Positions 1 through 8,708 of a DNA stretch of 64,000 nucleotides are shown here, one piece after another. Numbering within the stretch: the first letter of the stretch is position 1; every line of letters starts with the position of its first letter. The stretch comes from Massilia sp. YIM B02443 (lineage in GTDB: Bacteria > Pseudomonadota > Gammaproteobacteria > Burkholderiales > Burkholderiaceae_D). The notes below the pieces were generated by a model that was given only the letters and a program-made list of their open reading frames with translations, was not told the DNA's origin and searched no databases. The DNA lies in contig NZ_JASNRA010000020.1 in assembly GCF_030411955.1 (NCBI RefSeq), positions 1 to 64,000 on the forward strand, in the 5' to 3' direction. The position numbers were made by a program, and so were the translations under genes.

Positions 1-69
1 GCGCCGGCCACCGACATCGATGGCAAGGCGCGCGGCGGCGCGATCGACCTCGGCGCGTATCAACACTAA
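1..69 (+). CDS. C-terminal end of a probable parallel beta-helix (choice-of-anchor type) protein, partial
   Basis: Only the last 22 codons are in the window, ending at TAA. The residues read IDGKARGGAIDLGAYQH, which resembles the closing segment of right-handed parallel beta-helix secreted proteins, where a D-G-x-x-R ... D-x-G-A-Y/F pattern ends the last coil. The function cannot be decided from so short a piece. A hairpin terminator follows about 60 bases later. The family assignment is inference from this tail only. Confidence 0.55.
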   Translation, partial: APATDIDGKARGGAIDLGAYQH

Positions 70-130
70 GCAACACCAGCACCGCCAGCCGGGCAGGCGC
101 CCGGCGACAATCGACTGACTGATGGGCCGA

Positions 131-160
131 CGCCCGTACGTGAACAACGTACGGGCGTTT
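131..160 (+). terminator. Rho-independent terminator of the upstream partial gene
   Basis: The arms CGCCCGTACGT and ACGTACGGGCG form a perfect 11-bp stem around a 5-nt loop and are followed by TTT. It lies between the end of the partial gene on the plus strand and the stop of the convergent SRAP gene, so it probably separates the two transcripts. Confidence 0.7.
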
Positions 161-161
161 G

Positions 162-848
162 CTATTCGGTCTCGGCGTCGTCCTCGAGCGGCTGCGCGAT
201 CTCGGGTCCGCCGCTGCCGGCGCGGTTCACGCGCGTGCTGACCTTGTGCCACTCGAAGGCGTCGGCGGGCAGGGCGCTGCGGCGCGCCAGCTCGAGGGCC
301 GCGTCGGGCGTCAGCGAAGGATCGAGCCACAGCTCGGCGTCGCGCGCTTCGAGCACGACCGGGCGCCGGTCGTGGATGTCGAGCATGCCGCCGGTGGCGT
401 CGTCGGTCACCAGCACGAAACCGGCCTCGGCGCGGTTCTCGGTGAAGCCGCCGAAATTGGCCAGCGCCAGCATGTACAGCGGCGCGCGGTCCTTGCGGTG
501 GATGTGCCAGGGTTGCTTGTGACCCTTTTCGCCGGTCCATTCATACCAGCCCTCGGCCGGCACGATGGCGCGGCCCGACTTGAGCAGGCCGCGCCAGTAG
601 CGGTTGGCGAGCTTGTCCATCCGGGCATTGATCGTCACCGGCACCTTGTCCCTGGCCCAGCGCGCCTGATAGCTCCAGTACACGTCGTCCACCCGGCGTT
701 CGCCGTCCTGGATGTGCATTACCGGGCGATAAGTCCCTGGCGGCACATTGAAAGCCGGTTCGGACTCGCTGTCGTACAGCGCGTCGGCCCAGCCGAATAC
801 GCTGGCGTAGTAGCGAGCCGTCTGGCTCTGGTCAAATCGTCCACACAT
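162..848 (-). CDS. yedK: SOS response-associated peptidase (SRAP) family protein, YedK/HMCES-like
   Basis: SRAP proteins form a stable thiazolidine crosslink through Cys2 with abasic sites in single-stranded DNA, protecting them from strand breakage. The start was set at the ATG that gives MCGRF, because maturation exposes Cys2. A longer frame adds 12 implausible residues. The product is 228 aa, the usual length. Visible active-site elements are Cys2, Asn74 in the INAR segment, Glu103 in PAEGWYEW and His159 in DIHDRRPV, in the same order as in E. coli YedK. The gene is monocistronic, divergent from the secreted protein at 1031 and convergent with the partial gene at 1-69. No LexA box was recognised upstream. 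Confidence 0.93.
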   Translation of the reverse strand: MCGRFDQSQTARYYASVFGWADALYDSESEPAFNVPPGTYRPVMHIQDGERRVDDVYWSYQARWARDKVPVTINARMDKLANRYWRGLLKSGRAIVPAEGWYEWTGEKGHKQPWHIHRKDRAPLYMLALANFGGFTENRAEAGFVLVTDDATGGMLDIHDRRPVVLEARDAELWLDPSLTPDAALELARRSALPADAFEWHKVSTRVNRAGSGGPEIAQPLEDDAETE

Positions 849-1030
849 GATTCGATGGTAGCGCAAGGACCCGAACAACGGCACGCGGCTGGACGCTGTG
901 GTGCTGATGTTTCGTTCAGGAAAATAATTTGTTCAAATGCTTTTCTTGAATCGGTAACAATGATACTGTGCCGATCAAATAATCCCGCAAAACCAACTCC
1001 GCGACTGCCTGCCGCCGGACCCGCCACGCC

Positions 1031-2677
1031 ATGCAAACAAAACTCAGCCGCTCATCCATCGCCCGACTGCTGCGCCCGCTGGCGCTATTCCCGGTGCTGC
1101 TCATGGTGCTGGCGCTCGGCTTCGCCCGTCCGGCAGCGGCGGCGTGCACGACCACCGGCGCCTGCCTGTCCGCCGGCCCGCGCTTGCTGAGCGTCGACAG
1201 CACCCAGAGCGTGCTCCTGAATTCGCTGCTGGGCGGCCTGCTCGGCACCAGCCTGAACCTGACGGCGGCGGACTGGAACACGCTGGCCCAGGGCAACGTC
1301 AACCTGCTGTCCTTCCTGACCCAGCTGCAACTGCAGACCGGCGTCTCGAGTCCGTCCCAGGCCCTGAACGCCAACGTCACGCTGGGCCAGGTCACCGCCG
1401 CCCTCGGCGTACAGGCGCAGGCGCAGGCGAACCTCAGCCTGCGCAGTGCGCTGAACGCCCTCGGCGCCCAGCTGGGCGCCGCCGGCGCCAGCGTGCGCCT
1501 GGGCGATCTGGTGAAAGTGTCGGCCGACGCCGGCGCGCTGGCCAGGACCACGGTGAACTCGCTCGACATGCTCACCGGCCTGATCCAGCTGTACAACCGC
1601 CGCAACGTGCTGAGCACACCAATGCCGATCGGCGTTTCCGGCGGGCTGCTGGGCGCGCTGGGCGTGGTCAACAACCTGCAGCTGTACGCCCAGGTGATCG
1701 AACCGACCGTGTACATCTGCGGTCCGGCCGGTTCCACCTTCCACAGCGCCGCCATGCGCGTCAAGCTCAAGCTCGACCTGGTCACGCTGGCGCCGGTGAC
1801 TTCGCTCCTGACCGCGCTGCTGGGCGAGACCTCGATCGCGATCGGCCAGCTCGATGTGTATGCCGAAGTGGCGCGCGGCGAGGGCGTGCTGCAGGCGGTC
1901 GACGGCATCAGCCGCGCCGTGACGCTGCAGGCGCTGCCGGGCGTGGCCGACATCTACCTGGGCGCGATCGACGACGGCGTGTTCTTCAACCGTTCGCGCG
2001 CGATCGACCCGGCACGCGACCTGGCCTACGGCAAGATCGGTTCGCTGACGCTGGCCGGCCTGTCGGTGCTCGACATCGAGGTCAAGAGCTGGGCTCGCGG
2101 CCAGTCGCCGTTCGCCAGCACGGTGACGATGTCGGGCAACTTCCCGCAGACACGCACGGTGAGCACCAGCACCGCCTTCGTGAGCACGCTGGCGAACGAC
2201 CTGGTGTCGAACCTGAGCCTGCGCATCCCGCTGCTCGACCTTGGCCTGCTGAACCTGGTGACCGACGTCGTGGTCGGGCTGGTCAAGACCATCGTCACCG
2301 GCGCGCTGTCGCCCGTGCTCACGCCGGTCCTCACCGGCCTGGTCGACCCGCTGCTGCAACTGCTCGGCATCGGGCTGGGGCAGGTGGTGGTGACGGTCAA
2401 GGGCATCTGCGAAACCTGCGACGCGTTCAGCCTGAGCACCGCGGTGGACAAGCTCGACGCCATGCCGTCGACCGTGCTGACCTACACCATCACGTATGCC
2501 AACACCGGCAGCACCACGCTCACGGACGTGAAGATCGTGAATCCGACGCCGGCCTACACCAGCTTCGTGGCCGGCGCCTGCGGCAAGCTGGCGCCGGGGC
2601 TGAGCGATTGCGCCGTGAAGAGCAGTCCAGAGCCCGGCACCACCGGGACGGTGACGATGGACGTGCTGGTCGAATAG
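1031..2677 (+). CDS. Secreted protein with C-terminal DUF11-like repeat, function unknown
   Basis: The product is 548 aa. It begins with a clear signal peptide: basic residues, a hydrophobic stretch at about 14-33, then ARPAAAA. The body at about 45-430 is rich in Leu, Val, Ala, Ser and Thr, with long amphipathic stretches and very few Cys, and resembles the TadG-like surface proteins of Burkholderiales. The last 85 residues (TYTITYANTGSTTLTDVKI and following) match the conserved-repeat domain DUF11, a beta-sandwich common on bacterial surfaces. No catalytic motif is visible. No good Shine-Dalgarno sequence precedes the ATG. The gene stands alone with its own upstream region. An adhesin or envelope role is only inference. 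Confidence 0.7.
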   Translation: MQTKLSRSSIARLLRPLALFPVLLMVLALGFARPAAAACTTTGACLSAGPRLLSVDSTQSVLLNSLLGGLLGTSLNLTAADWNTLAQGNVNLLSFLTQLQLQTGVSSPSQALNANVTLGQVTAALGVQAQAQANLSLRSALNALGAQLGAAGASVRLGDLVKVSADAGALARTTVNSLDMLTGLIQLYNRRNVLSTPMPIGVSGGLLGALGVVNNLQLYAQVIEPTVYICGPAGSTFHSAAMRVKLKLDLVTLAPVTSLLTALLGETSIAIGQLDVYAEVARGEGVLQAVDGISRAVTLQALPGVADIYLGAIDDGVFFNRSRAIDPARDLAYGKIGSLTLAGLSVLDIEVKSWARGQSPFASTVTMSGNFPQTRTVSTSTAFVSTLANDLVSNLSLRIPLLDLGLLNLVTDVVVGLVKTIVTGALSPVLTPVLTGLVDPLLQLLGIGLGQVVVTVKGICETCDAFSLSTAVDKLDAMPSTVLTYTITYANTGSTTLTDVKIVNPTPAYTSFVAGACGKLAPGLSDCAVKSSPEPGTTGTVTMDVLVE

Positions 2678-2710
2678 CCTGCTCGCCTGCTGGCCGCGCG
2701 CGTGCGCCGT

Positions 2711-2739
2711 TTGGTCATGTTGTCCCGCAATGGTATGCT
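2711..2739 (+). promoter_or_regulatory. Candidate sigma-70 promoter for the gene at 2783
   Basis: The -35 element TTGGTC (2711-2716) and the -10 element TATGCT (2734-2739) are separated by exactly 17 bp. The predicted start of transcription lies about 35 bases before the AAGGAG ribosome binding site of the next gene. Confidence 0.5.
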
Positions 2740-2782
2740 CCGGGATAACATTAAACGGTTAACGAAACGACAAGGAGCAGGT

Positions 2783-3184
2783 ATGGCAGCAGGCTGGTGG
2801 AGTGTATTGAAAACCGTCCCTTGGAGCGAAGTGATCCACGCCGCGCCCCAGGTCGCGAGCGGCGCGCGCCGCCTGTGGGACACGGTCAACCGCAAGCAGG
2901 GCGCGATGCCGGCCGACGACATGGCGCCGGAAGCCTACGCCCGTGAAGAAGACGTGTTCGGCGCCGTGGTGGCGCGCATGGAACACAACGAAGCGGTGCT
3001 GATCGACCTGCACAACCAGATGCGCTCGGCCTCGGAACTGATCGCCAACCTGGCCGACCAGAACGCGCAGTTGATCGCCAAGGTCGATGTTCAGCGCACC
3101 AGGATCGCCTGGCTGGGCGCGGCCGCCGGCCTGTCGTCGCTGCTGGCGCTGGTGGCGCTGGTGCTGGTGTCGGTGCGCACCTGA
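2783..3184 (+). CDS. Small membrane-anchored coiled-coil protein, hypothetical
   Basis: The product is 133 aa. The start was chosen at the ATG giving MAAGWWSV because AAGGAG sits 6 bases upstream; an in-frame upstream extension lacks one. The middle region (about 55-100, EHNEAVLIDLHNQMRS...NLADQNAQLIAKVD) is helical with heptad spacing. The last 27 residues form one hydrophobic membrane helix (WLGAAAGLSSLLALVALVLV), giving a C-terminal tail anchor. No family is recognised. It is followed 29 bp later by another small membrane protein on the same strand, so the two may be co-transcribed. Confidence 0.75.
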   Translation: MAAGWWSVLKTVPWSEVIHAAPQVASGARRLWDTVNRKQGAMPADDMAPEAYAREEDVFGAVVARMEHNEAVLIDLHNQMRSASELIANLADQNAQLIAKVDVQRTRIAWLGAAAGLSSLLALVALVLVSVRT

Positions 3185-3213
3185 GTGCGCATTGCAGTAG
3201 CTGAAGGAAGTCA

Positions 3214-3420
3214 ATGAAAGCAGTACTGATTGTCGCGACCCTGTTCATTTTCGTATCGATGCTGATGAACGGGGCGCGCCGGCGCGGCAAGCTCAACGAG
3301 CAAGCCAACCGCGCCGTGACCGGCCTGGCCAACTCGATGCGGTATTTCGTCTACGGCCTGCTGGTCTTTGTCGGCATCGTCTGCCTGGCGATGGCGTGGC
3401 ATATGCTGGGGCCGTTCTAG
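3214..3420 (+). CDS. Small two-helix membrane protein, hypothetical
   Basis: The product is 68 aa with two predicted transmembrane helices (about 2-18 and 48-65) and a short basic, amphipathic connector (NGARRRGKLNEQ). The ATG is preceded by GAAGGAAGTCA, an acceptable ribosome binding site, and codon use matches the neighbours. It lies directly behind the coiled-coil membrane protein. No function is recognised. Confidence 0.65.
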   Translation: MKAVLIVATLFIFVSMLMNGARRRGKLNEQANRAVTGLANSMRYFVYGLLVFVGIVCLAMAWHMLGPF

Positions 3421-3508
3421 GGTCTGCCATGCTACTGGCAATTCCGGAGAATTCCGGTATCATCCGAATAGTTTCCTAAAATCAATTTATTGATCTCACT
3501 TCAATAAG

Positions 3509-4510
3509 TTGGCCAATTATTCGCGATCCGTGATTTCAACCATCCAAGAATCTCTCGGGCTCTCCGACCGTGTCCTGAACCTGCTCGATTGCGGCGTGAT
3601 CGTGCTCGACGCCGAAGCGCGCATCGTGGTCTGGAACGGTTGGCTGACGCCGCGTTCGGGCCGCGGCGCCGCGCGCGTGCAGGGCCAGCCCCTACTCGAC
3701 GTGTTTCCCAACCTGCGCGGTTCGCGGGTCGAGGCCGCCGTGCTGGCGGCGCTGACCGAGGGCAGCATCACCAATGTCCCGCCATCGTCGGGCCGCTCGC
3801 CGTTTCCGCTGCGCCAGGCCGGCAGCTTCGACGGTGCGCCGATCGAGCAGGCGGTGACGGTGACGCCGTTCCGCGAGGACGGCGAGTGCTATTGCCTGGT
3901 CGAGATCCGCGACGTCAGCGGAATCGCCGAGCGCGAGCGGCGCCTGCTCGACCATGCCGAATCGCTGCGCGCCCGTTCCTACGTCGACGGCCTGACCGGG
4001 ATCGCCAACCGGCGCCACTTCGACGTGGCGCTCGAGCGCGAGCTGCGCCGCGCCCAGCGTGGGCATGGCGCGCTGGCCTTGCTGCTGGTGGATATCGATT
4101 CGTTCAAGGCGTATAACGACCACTTCGGCCACCAGCAGGGCGACAGTTGCCTGGCGACAGTGGCGCAGGCGGTCAGCACCATGCTGCGGCGGCCGGCCGA
4201 CCTGGCGGCGAGATATGGCGGCGAGGAATTCGCGGCCATCTTGCCGGACACGACGTTGGCGCAGGCGCTGTCGGTTGCAGAAACCATCCGCGCCCACATC
4301 GCCGGCCTGAACCTCGAGCAGGCGCCGGCCGCCGTACACCGCCAGGTGACGCTGAGCATCGGCGTGGCCGCCTATGACCGCACGCGCCTGAGCGATCCGG
4401 CGGCCCTGATCGAGGCCGCCGACAAGGCCTTGTACGCGGCCAAGCGTGGCGGACGCAACCGTGTGGTGGCGGATGCGGATGCAACGATGCCGGCAGTGCC
4501 GGCGTTGTAA
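3509..4510 (+). CDS. Diguanylate cyclase with N-terminal PAS domain
   Basis: The enzyme makes c-di-GMP from two GTP. A PAS-like sensor domain covers about residues 15-145, followed by a short signalling helix and a GGDEF domain from about 170 to 325. The active-site motif is GGEEF, and RPAD sits five residues before it, matching the RxxD inhibitory site for product feedback. No membrane segment is present, so it is cytoplasmic. The start is uncertain: TTG at 3509 has only a weak upstream purine stretch, and GTG at 3530 is the alternative. No partner gene is adjacent, so the signal sensed is unknown. Confidence 0.88.
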   Translation: MANYSRSVISTIQESLGLSDRVLNLLDCGVIVLDAEARIVVWNGWLTPRSGRGAARVQGQPLLDVFPNLRGSRVEAAVLAALTEGSITNVPPSSGRSPFPLRQAGSFDGAPIEQAVTVTPFREDGECYCLVEIRDVSGIAERERRLLDHAESLRARSYVDGLTGIANRRHFDVALERELRRAQRGHGALALLLVDIDSFKAYNDHFGHQQGDSCLATVAQAVSTMLRRPADLAARYGGEEFAAILPDTTLAQALSVAETIRAHIAGLNLEQAPAAVHRQVTLSIGVAAYDRTRLSDPAALIEAADKALYAAKRGGRNRVVADADATMPAVPAL

Positions 4511-4523
4511 AAAACCGTTTGGA

Positions 4524-4542
4524 CGCCGTCGGGAAGACGGCG
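4524..4542. terminator. Hairpin between convergent genes, possible bidirectional terminator
   Basis: The stem CGCCGTC/GACGGCG with loop GGGAA lies between the diguanylate cyclase and the convergent molybdenum enzyme gene. On the minus strand a run of T occurs about 9 bases after the stem; on the plus strand there is none. Function as a terminator is therefore uncertain. Confidence 0.35.
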
Positions 4543-4553
4543 CCATCCTCTCG

Positions 4554-6758
4554 TCAAACTGCGAGCGGCAGCTTGTCCAGCAGCTTGTCGAGCGTGACCG
4601 GATAGTCGCGCACGCGCACGCCGGTGGCGTTGTAGATCGCATTCGCCACCGCGGCGGCAACCCCGCACAAGCCCAGTTCGGCGATGCCCTTGGCTTTCAT
4701 CGGCGACGAATACTCGTCGGCCTCGTCCAGGAAGATCACGTCCTGGTGCGGGATGTCGGCGTGCACCGGCACCTCGTAGGTGGCGAGGTCGTGGTTGGCG
4801 AAGAAGCCGCGTTGGGTGTCCACCGCCAGGTGTTCCATCAGCGCGGCGCCGACGCCCATCGTCATCGCTCCGATCACCTGGCTACGCGCCTGCTTCGGGT
4901 TCAGGATGCGGCCGGCCGCGCACACGGCCAGCATGCGCCGCACGCGGGTCTCGCCGGTGATGGGGTCCACCGCTACTTCGACGAAGTGGGCGCCGAAAGT
5001 CGACAGCTGGTGCTTTTTTTCCAGGTCGCCGAATTCGATCTTGTCCTCGGCCACCAGTTCGCCGCCGCTCGCGGCCTGCGCCAGCGGCTGGCTACGTCCA
5101 CCGGCGCGCACATTGCCGTCGATGAATTCGGCCTCGCGTTCGTTGACGCCAAGCCTGGTGGCGATCTGCTCGCGCAGCTTGACGCAGGCAGCGTACACGC
5201 CGGCGGTCGCACTGTTGGCGCCGAACTGGCCGCCCGAGCCGGCCGAAACCGGGAAGTCGGAATCGCCCAGTTTCACCTGCACCCGCTCGAGCGGCACGCC
5301 CAGCATCTCGGCGGCGGTCTGGGCGATGATGGTGTAGCTGCCGGTGCCGATGTCGGTCATGTCGGTTTCCACCGTCACGGCGCCGTCGCGGCCAAGCCGC
5401 ACGCGCGCGGCCGAGGTTTTCACCGGGCTGTTGCGGAAGGCGGCGGCCATGCCGTGGCCGATCAGCCAGCGGCCTTCGCGCCGCTGGCCCGGCTTCGGAT
5501 TGCGCTCCTTCCAGCCGAAGCGTTCGGCGCCGGTGCGCAGGCACTCGATGAAGCGGCGCTCGGAAAACTTGCGGATCGGCTTTTCCGGATCGACCTTGGT
5601 GTCGTTCAGGATGCGCAGCTGCACCGGGTCGATGCCGAGCTTTTCGGCCATCTCGTCCATCGCGATCTCGAGCGCCATCATGCCCGGCGCTTCACCCGGC
5701 GCGCGCATCGAATTGCCTTCCGGCAGATCGAGCTCGGCCACGCGGGTCGCCGTCATGCGGTGCGCGCCGGCGTACAGCAGGCGGGTCTGCTGGGTCGCGA
5801 CTTCCGGTTTGCCCTCCGGCAGGTTGCCGTTCCAGGTCTCATGGCCGATGGCAGTGATGCGGCCGTCGCGCCCGGCGCCGATGCGGATGCGCTGGATGGT
5901 GGCGGGACGGTGGGTGGTGTTGTTGAACACCTGGTGCCGGTGCAGGGCCACCTTGACCGGGCGCCCGGCGGCGCGCGCGCCCAGTGCCGCCAGCACGGCG
6001 TCGGCGCGCAGGAACAGCTTGCCGCCGAACCCGCCGCCGATGAAGGGCGACACCACGCGCACGTTTTCCTTGGGCATATTCAAGGTCTTGGCGAGGTCGG
6101 TGCGCCACCAGTCGATCATCTGGCTCGAGGTCCAGACCGTGAGCTTGTCGCCATTCCATGCAGCGGTGGAGGCGTGCGGCTCCATCATCGCGTGCGACTG
6201 GTCGGGCGTGGTGTAGGTGGCGTCGAGCTTGACGGGCGCCAGCTCGAAGTTGCGCTCGAACTGTCCGACGCGGGTATCCGGTTCGTCGCCTTCGGCTTCC
6301 GGCTTCCTGGCCCGGTCCTTGTTGGCGGCCAGGTCGAATTTGCCCTTTTCTTCGGCGTACTCGATCCTGACCAGGGTGGAGGCGGCGCGCGCCTGCTCGA
6401 AGGTGTCGGCCACCACCAGCGCGACCGCCTGGTGGTAGTGCTCGATCTTCGGTCCGCCGAGCAGGGTGGCGACGTTCTTTTCGCCCTTGCCGAGCTTGCC
6501 GGCGCTGTCGGCGCTGACGATCGCCAGCACGCCCGGTGCGCGGCGCGCCGCCTCGGCATCGATCCTGACGATGCGGCCTTTCGGGATCGCGGACCCGATC
6601 ATGTAGCCGTGGGCGGCGTTCGGCACATCCTTGTGGTGCTCGTAGGCGTAGGTTGCGGTGCCGGTGACTTTCAGCGGACCGTCGATGCGGTCGTAGGGGC
6701 GGCCGACGTGGCGCTGGCGGTCGATGGGATTATTGGTGGCGGGTGGGGTGAATTTCAT
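4554..6758 (-). CDS. paoC: Aldehyde oxidoreductase molybdenum-binding subunit (PaoC/YagR-like)
   Basis: This is the large catalytic subunit of a xanthine-oxidase-family enzyme that oxidises aldehydes to acids at a molybdopterin-cytosine dinucleotide centre. At 734 aa it is nearly the same length as E. coli PaoC. Recognisable elements are the N-terminal hammerhead domain (GRPYDRIDGPLKVTGTATY), the glycine-rich cofactor segment FIGGGFGGK and the C-terminal KGIAELGLCG, whose Glu is the expected catalytic base. It starts 4 bp after the FAD subunit gene ends, as third gene of a three-gene operon. No PaoD maturation factor follows; the frame ends near a hairpin. Confidence 0.92.
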   Translation of the reverse strand: MKFTPPATNNPIDRQRHVGRPYDRIDGPLKVTGTATYAYEHHKDVPNAAHGYMIGSAIPKGRIVRIDAEAARRAPGVLAIVSADSAGKLGKGEKNVATLLGGPKIEHYHQAVALVVADTFEQARAASTLVRIEYAEEKGKFDLAANKDRARKPEAEGDEPDTRVGQFERNFELAPVKLDATYTTPDQSHAMMEPHASTAAWNGDKLTVWTSSQMIDWWRTDLAKTLNMPKENVRVVSPFIGGGFGGKLFLRADAVLAALGARAAGRPVKVALHRHQVFNNTTHRPATIQRIRIGAGRDGRITAIGHETWNGNLPEGKPEVATQQTRLLYAGAHRMTATRVAELDLPEGNSMRAPGEAPGMMALEIAMDEMAEKLGIDPVQLRILNDTKVDPEKPIRKFSERRFIECLRTGAERFGWKERNPKPGQRREGRWLIGHGMAAAFRNSPVKTSAARVRLGRDGAVTVETDMTDIGTGSYTIIAQTAAEMLGVPLERVQVKLGDSDFPVSAGSGGQFGANSATAGVYAACVKLREQIATRLGVNEREAEFIDGNVRAGGRSQPLAQAASGGELVAEDKIEFGDLEKKHQLSTFGAHFVEVAVDPITGETRVRRMLAVCAAGRILNPKQARSQVIGAMTMGVGAALMEHLAVDTQRGFFANHDLATYEVPVHADIPHQDVIFLDEADEYSSPMKAKGIAELGLCGVAAAVANAIYNATGVRVRDYPVTLDKLLDKLPLAV

Positions 6759-6762
6759 GGGA

Positions 6763-7716
6763 TCAGCCTTTCTTGGCGTCCGCCATGGCGGCGGCCAGCG
6801 TGCGGTGCACCAGCGGCACCTTGAACGCGTTGTCTTCGGTGGTGCGGGCGCCGGCCATCAGGCGGTCGGCCACGGCTTTGGCGCCTTGCGTCCATTGCTG
6901 CTCGGCGGCCTCGACGCGCCACGGTTTATGCGCGACGCCGCCGACGGCGATGCGGCCCGTTCCGTCCGGCAGGATCACGGTGGCGACCGAGACCAGGGCG
7001 AACGCATAGGAGGAGCGGTCGCGGATCTTGCGGTAAGCGTGTACGCCGCCGAGCGGCTTGGGCAGCTTCACCGAGACGATCAGTTCGCCGGGCTCGAGGC
7101 CCGTCTCGATATGCGGCGTGTTGCCCGGCAGGCGGTGGAAATCGGCGATCGGGATGGTGCGCATGCTGCCGTTGGCGCGCACGGTCTCGACTTCGGCGTC
7201 GAGCAGGCGCATCGCGATCGCCATGTCGCTCGGGTGGGTGGCGATGCAGGCCTCGCTGGCGCCGACCACCGCGTGGTGGCGCGTGTAGCCGCCGAGCGCG
7301 GCGCAGCCGCTGCCCGGTTTGCGCTTGTTGCAGGGCTGGTTGGTGTCGTAGAAATAGGGGCAGCGGGTACGCTGCAGCAGGTTGCCGGCGGTGGTGGCTT
7401 TATTGCGCAGCTGGGTCGAGGCGCCGGCCAGCAGGGCGCGCGACAGCACCGCGTAATGCTTGCGCACGCGCTCGTCGGCGGCCAGGTCGGTATTGCGCAC
7501 CAGGGCGCCGACGCGCAGGCCGCCATCATCGGTCGGTTCGATCTTGTCGAAGCCAAGACCGTTGACGTCGATCAGCGCGGCCGGTGTCTCGATTTCGAGC
7601 TTCATCAGGTCGAGCAGGTTGGTGCCGCCGGCGATGAAGCGCGCGTTCGGCGTGCGCGCCGCGGTGGCGGCCGCTTCGGCGGTCGAGCTGGCGCGTTGAT
7701 AGGTGAATGCCTTCAT
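6763..7716 (-). CDS. paoB: Aldehyde oxidoreductase FAD-binding subunit (PaoB/YagS-like)
   Basis: The 317-aa subunit passes electrons from the iron-sulfur subunit to FAD. The N-terminal half carries the PCMH-type FAD-binding pattern ([13 protein letters not shown] at about 27-39). Cys119, Cys129, Cys138 and Cys157 form the four-cysteine insertion that in E. coli PaoB binds an extra [4Fe-4S] cluster, so this subunit follows the PaoB type, not plain xanthine dehydrogenase. The ATG overlaps the stop of paoA by 4 bases. A longer in-frame extension only shadows paoA, so the start at 7716 was chosen. Confidence 0.92.
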   Translation of the reverse strand: MKAFTYQRASSTAEAAATAARTPNARFIAGGTNLLDLMKLEIETPAALIDVNGLGFDKIEPTDDGGLRVGALVRNTDLAADERVRKHYAVLSRALLAGASTQLRNKATTAGNLLQRTRCPYFYDTNQPCNKRKPGSGCAALGGYTRHHAVVGASEACIATHPSDMAIAMRLLDAEVETVRANGSMRTIPIADFHRLPGNTPHIETGLEPGELIVSVKLPKPLGGVHAYRKIRDRSSYAFALVSVATVILPDGTGRIAVGGVAHKPWRVEAAEQQWTQGAKAVADRLMAGARTTEDNAFKVPLVHRTLAAAMADAKKG

Positions 7717-8381
7717 GCCTTGCCTCCATTCTGCTGGCCGGCGACTTCGGTGATCGCTTCGACGATATTCGAGTAGGCGCCACAGCGACAGATGTTGCCG
7801 CTCATGCGCTCGCGGATCTCGTCGACGCTCAGCAGAGGTTTGACGTTCAGGTCGCCCGTGACGTGGCTCGGGATGCCCTGGCGGATCTCGTCGATGACGG
7901 AGACGGCCGAACAGATCTGGCCCGGGGTACAGTAGCCGCACTGGTAGCCGTCGTGCTTGACGAAGGCGGCCTGCATCGGGTGCAGCTTGTCGGGCGTGCC
8001 GAGGCCTTCGATGGTGGTGATCTGCGCGCCATCGTGCATTACCGCCAGCGACAGGCAGGAATTGATGCGGCGGCCGTCGACGATGACGGTGCAGGCGCCG
8101 CACTGGCCCTGGTCGCAGCCCTTCTTGGAGCCGGTCAGGTGCAGGTGCTCGCGCAGCGCGTCGAGCAGCGTGGTGCGGGTGTCGAGTTCGAGCTTGACCG
8201 GCTTGCCGTTGACGGTGAAATTGACGCTGCTGGTAACGGTCCCGGGGTGGGCGTCGGCCGGGGCGTTGGCGCCGTTGGCCGGCTGGGCGCCGGCGTGCGG
8301 CACTGACATGGTGGTGGCCGACACGGCGCCTGCGATCAGCAGGTCGCGCCGGGTGAGCTTGAGGTCGCGGATGGGTTCCAT
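7713..8381 (-). CDS. paoA: Aldehyde oxidoreductase iron-sulfur subunit with Tat signal (PaoA/YagT-like)
   Basis: The product is 222 aa. A twin-arginine signal (TRRDLLIAG, Arg11-Arg12) is followed by a hydrophobic segment, so the folded heterotrimer is probably exported to the periplasm. Two [2Fe-2S] clusters are indicated: the plant-ferredoxin type by Cys89, Cys94, Cys97 and Cys109, and the second by Cys148, Cys151, Cys198 and Cys200. It is the first gene of the paoABC operon. AAGGAA lies about 11 bases before the ATG, a slightly long spacing. The E. coli enzyme detoxifies aromatic aldehydes; the substrate here is inferred. Confidence 0.93.
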   Translation of the reverse strand: MEPIRDLKLTRRDLLIAGAVSATTMSVPHAGAQPANGANAPADAHPGTVTSSVNFTVNGKPVKLELDTRTTLLDALREHLHLTGSKKGCDQGQCGACTVIVDGRRINSCLSLAVMHDGAQITTIEGLGTPDKLHPMQAAFVKHDGYQCGYCTPGQICSAVSVIDEIRQGIPSHVTGDLNVKPLLSVDEIRERMSGNICRCGAYSNIVEAITEVAGQQNGGKA

Positions 8382-8708
8382 GCTGGACGATTCCTTCTCT
8401 TCGATTGCGTTGGTCCGCGTCCGGGCCCGGCGTCAATACCGCGGCGCCGGGACAGGCGGGAGCGTGATTCCATTGTCAATTTGATTCTAGTTCAGCATGG
8501 ATAGGAGCCGCGTTCGCTTGAAGTCTGAACGGTCTGCGGCTGGATGACGAGGCGAAAAAAAAGACCAGCCGTGGCTGGTCCTGCGTTCATGCGATGCCTG
8601 CCATTGACTCAGGCATGCGTGCCGCCATCGACGTTCCGCATCGTCGCAATGATCTGCCGGGTCGCCGGGCCGCCGGGCTGCCGGTGCGGTTCATCGCGCG
8701 TGCCGCAG
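8382..8708. other. Intergenic region between paoA and the second PHA synthase gene
   Basis: This 327-bp stretch has no supportable gene. Its left part is the leader and promoter region of paoABC, which reads leftward; no convincing -35/-10 pair was found. Its right part holds the terminator at 8555-8580 for the leftward phaC2 transcript. Short overlapping frames on both strands are shadows. Confidence 0.6.
8555..8580 (-). terminator. Rho-independent terminator of the usp-phaC2 transcript
   Basis: On the minus strand GACCAGC/GCTGGTC forms a GC-rich stem with a 4-nt loop, followed by a run of eight T. It lies about 130 bases after the stop of the PHA-synthase-like gene. Confidence 0.85.

Noticed and set aside
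4446-6824. Long open frame on the plus strand, 792 codons
   Set aside because: It is antisense to paoC and contains no recognisable domain.
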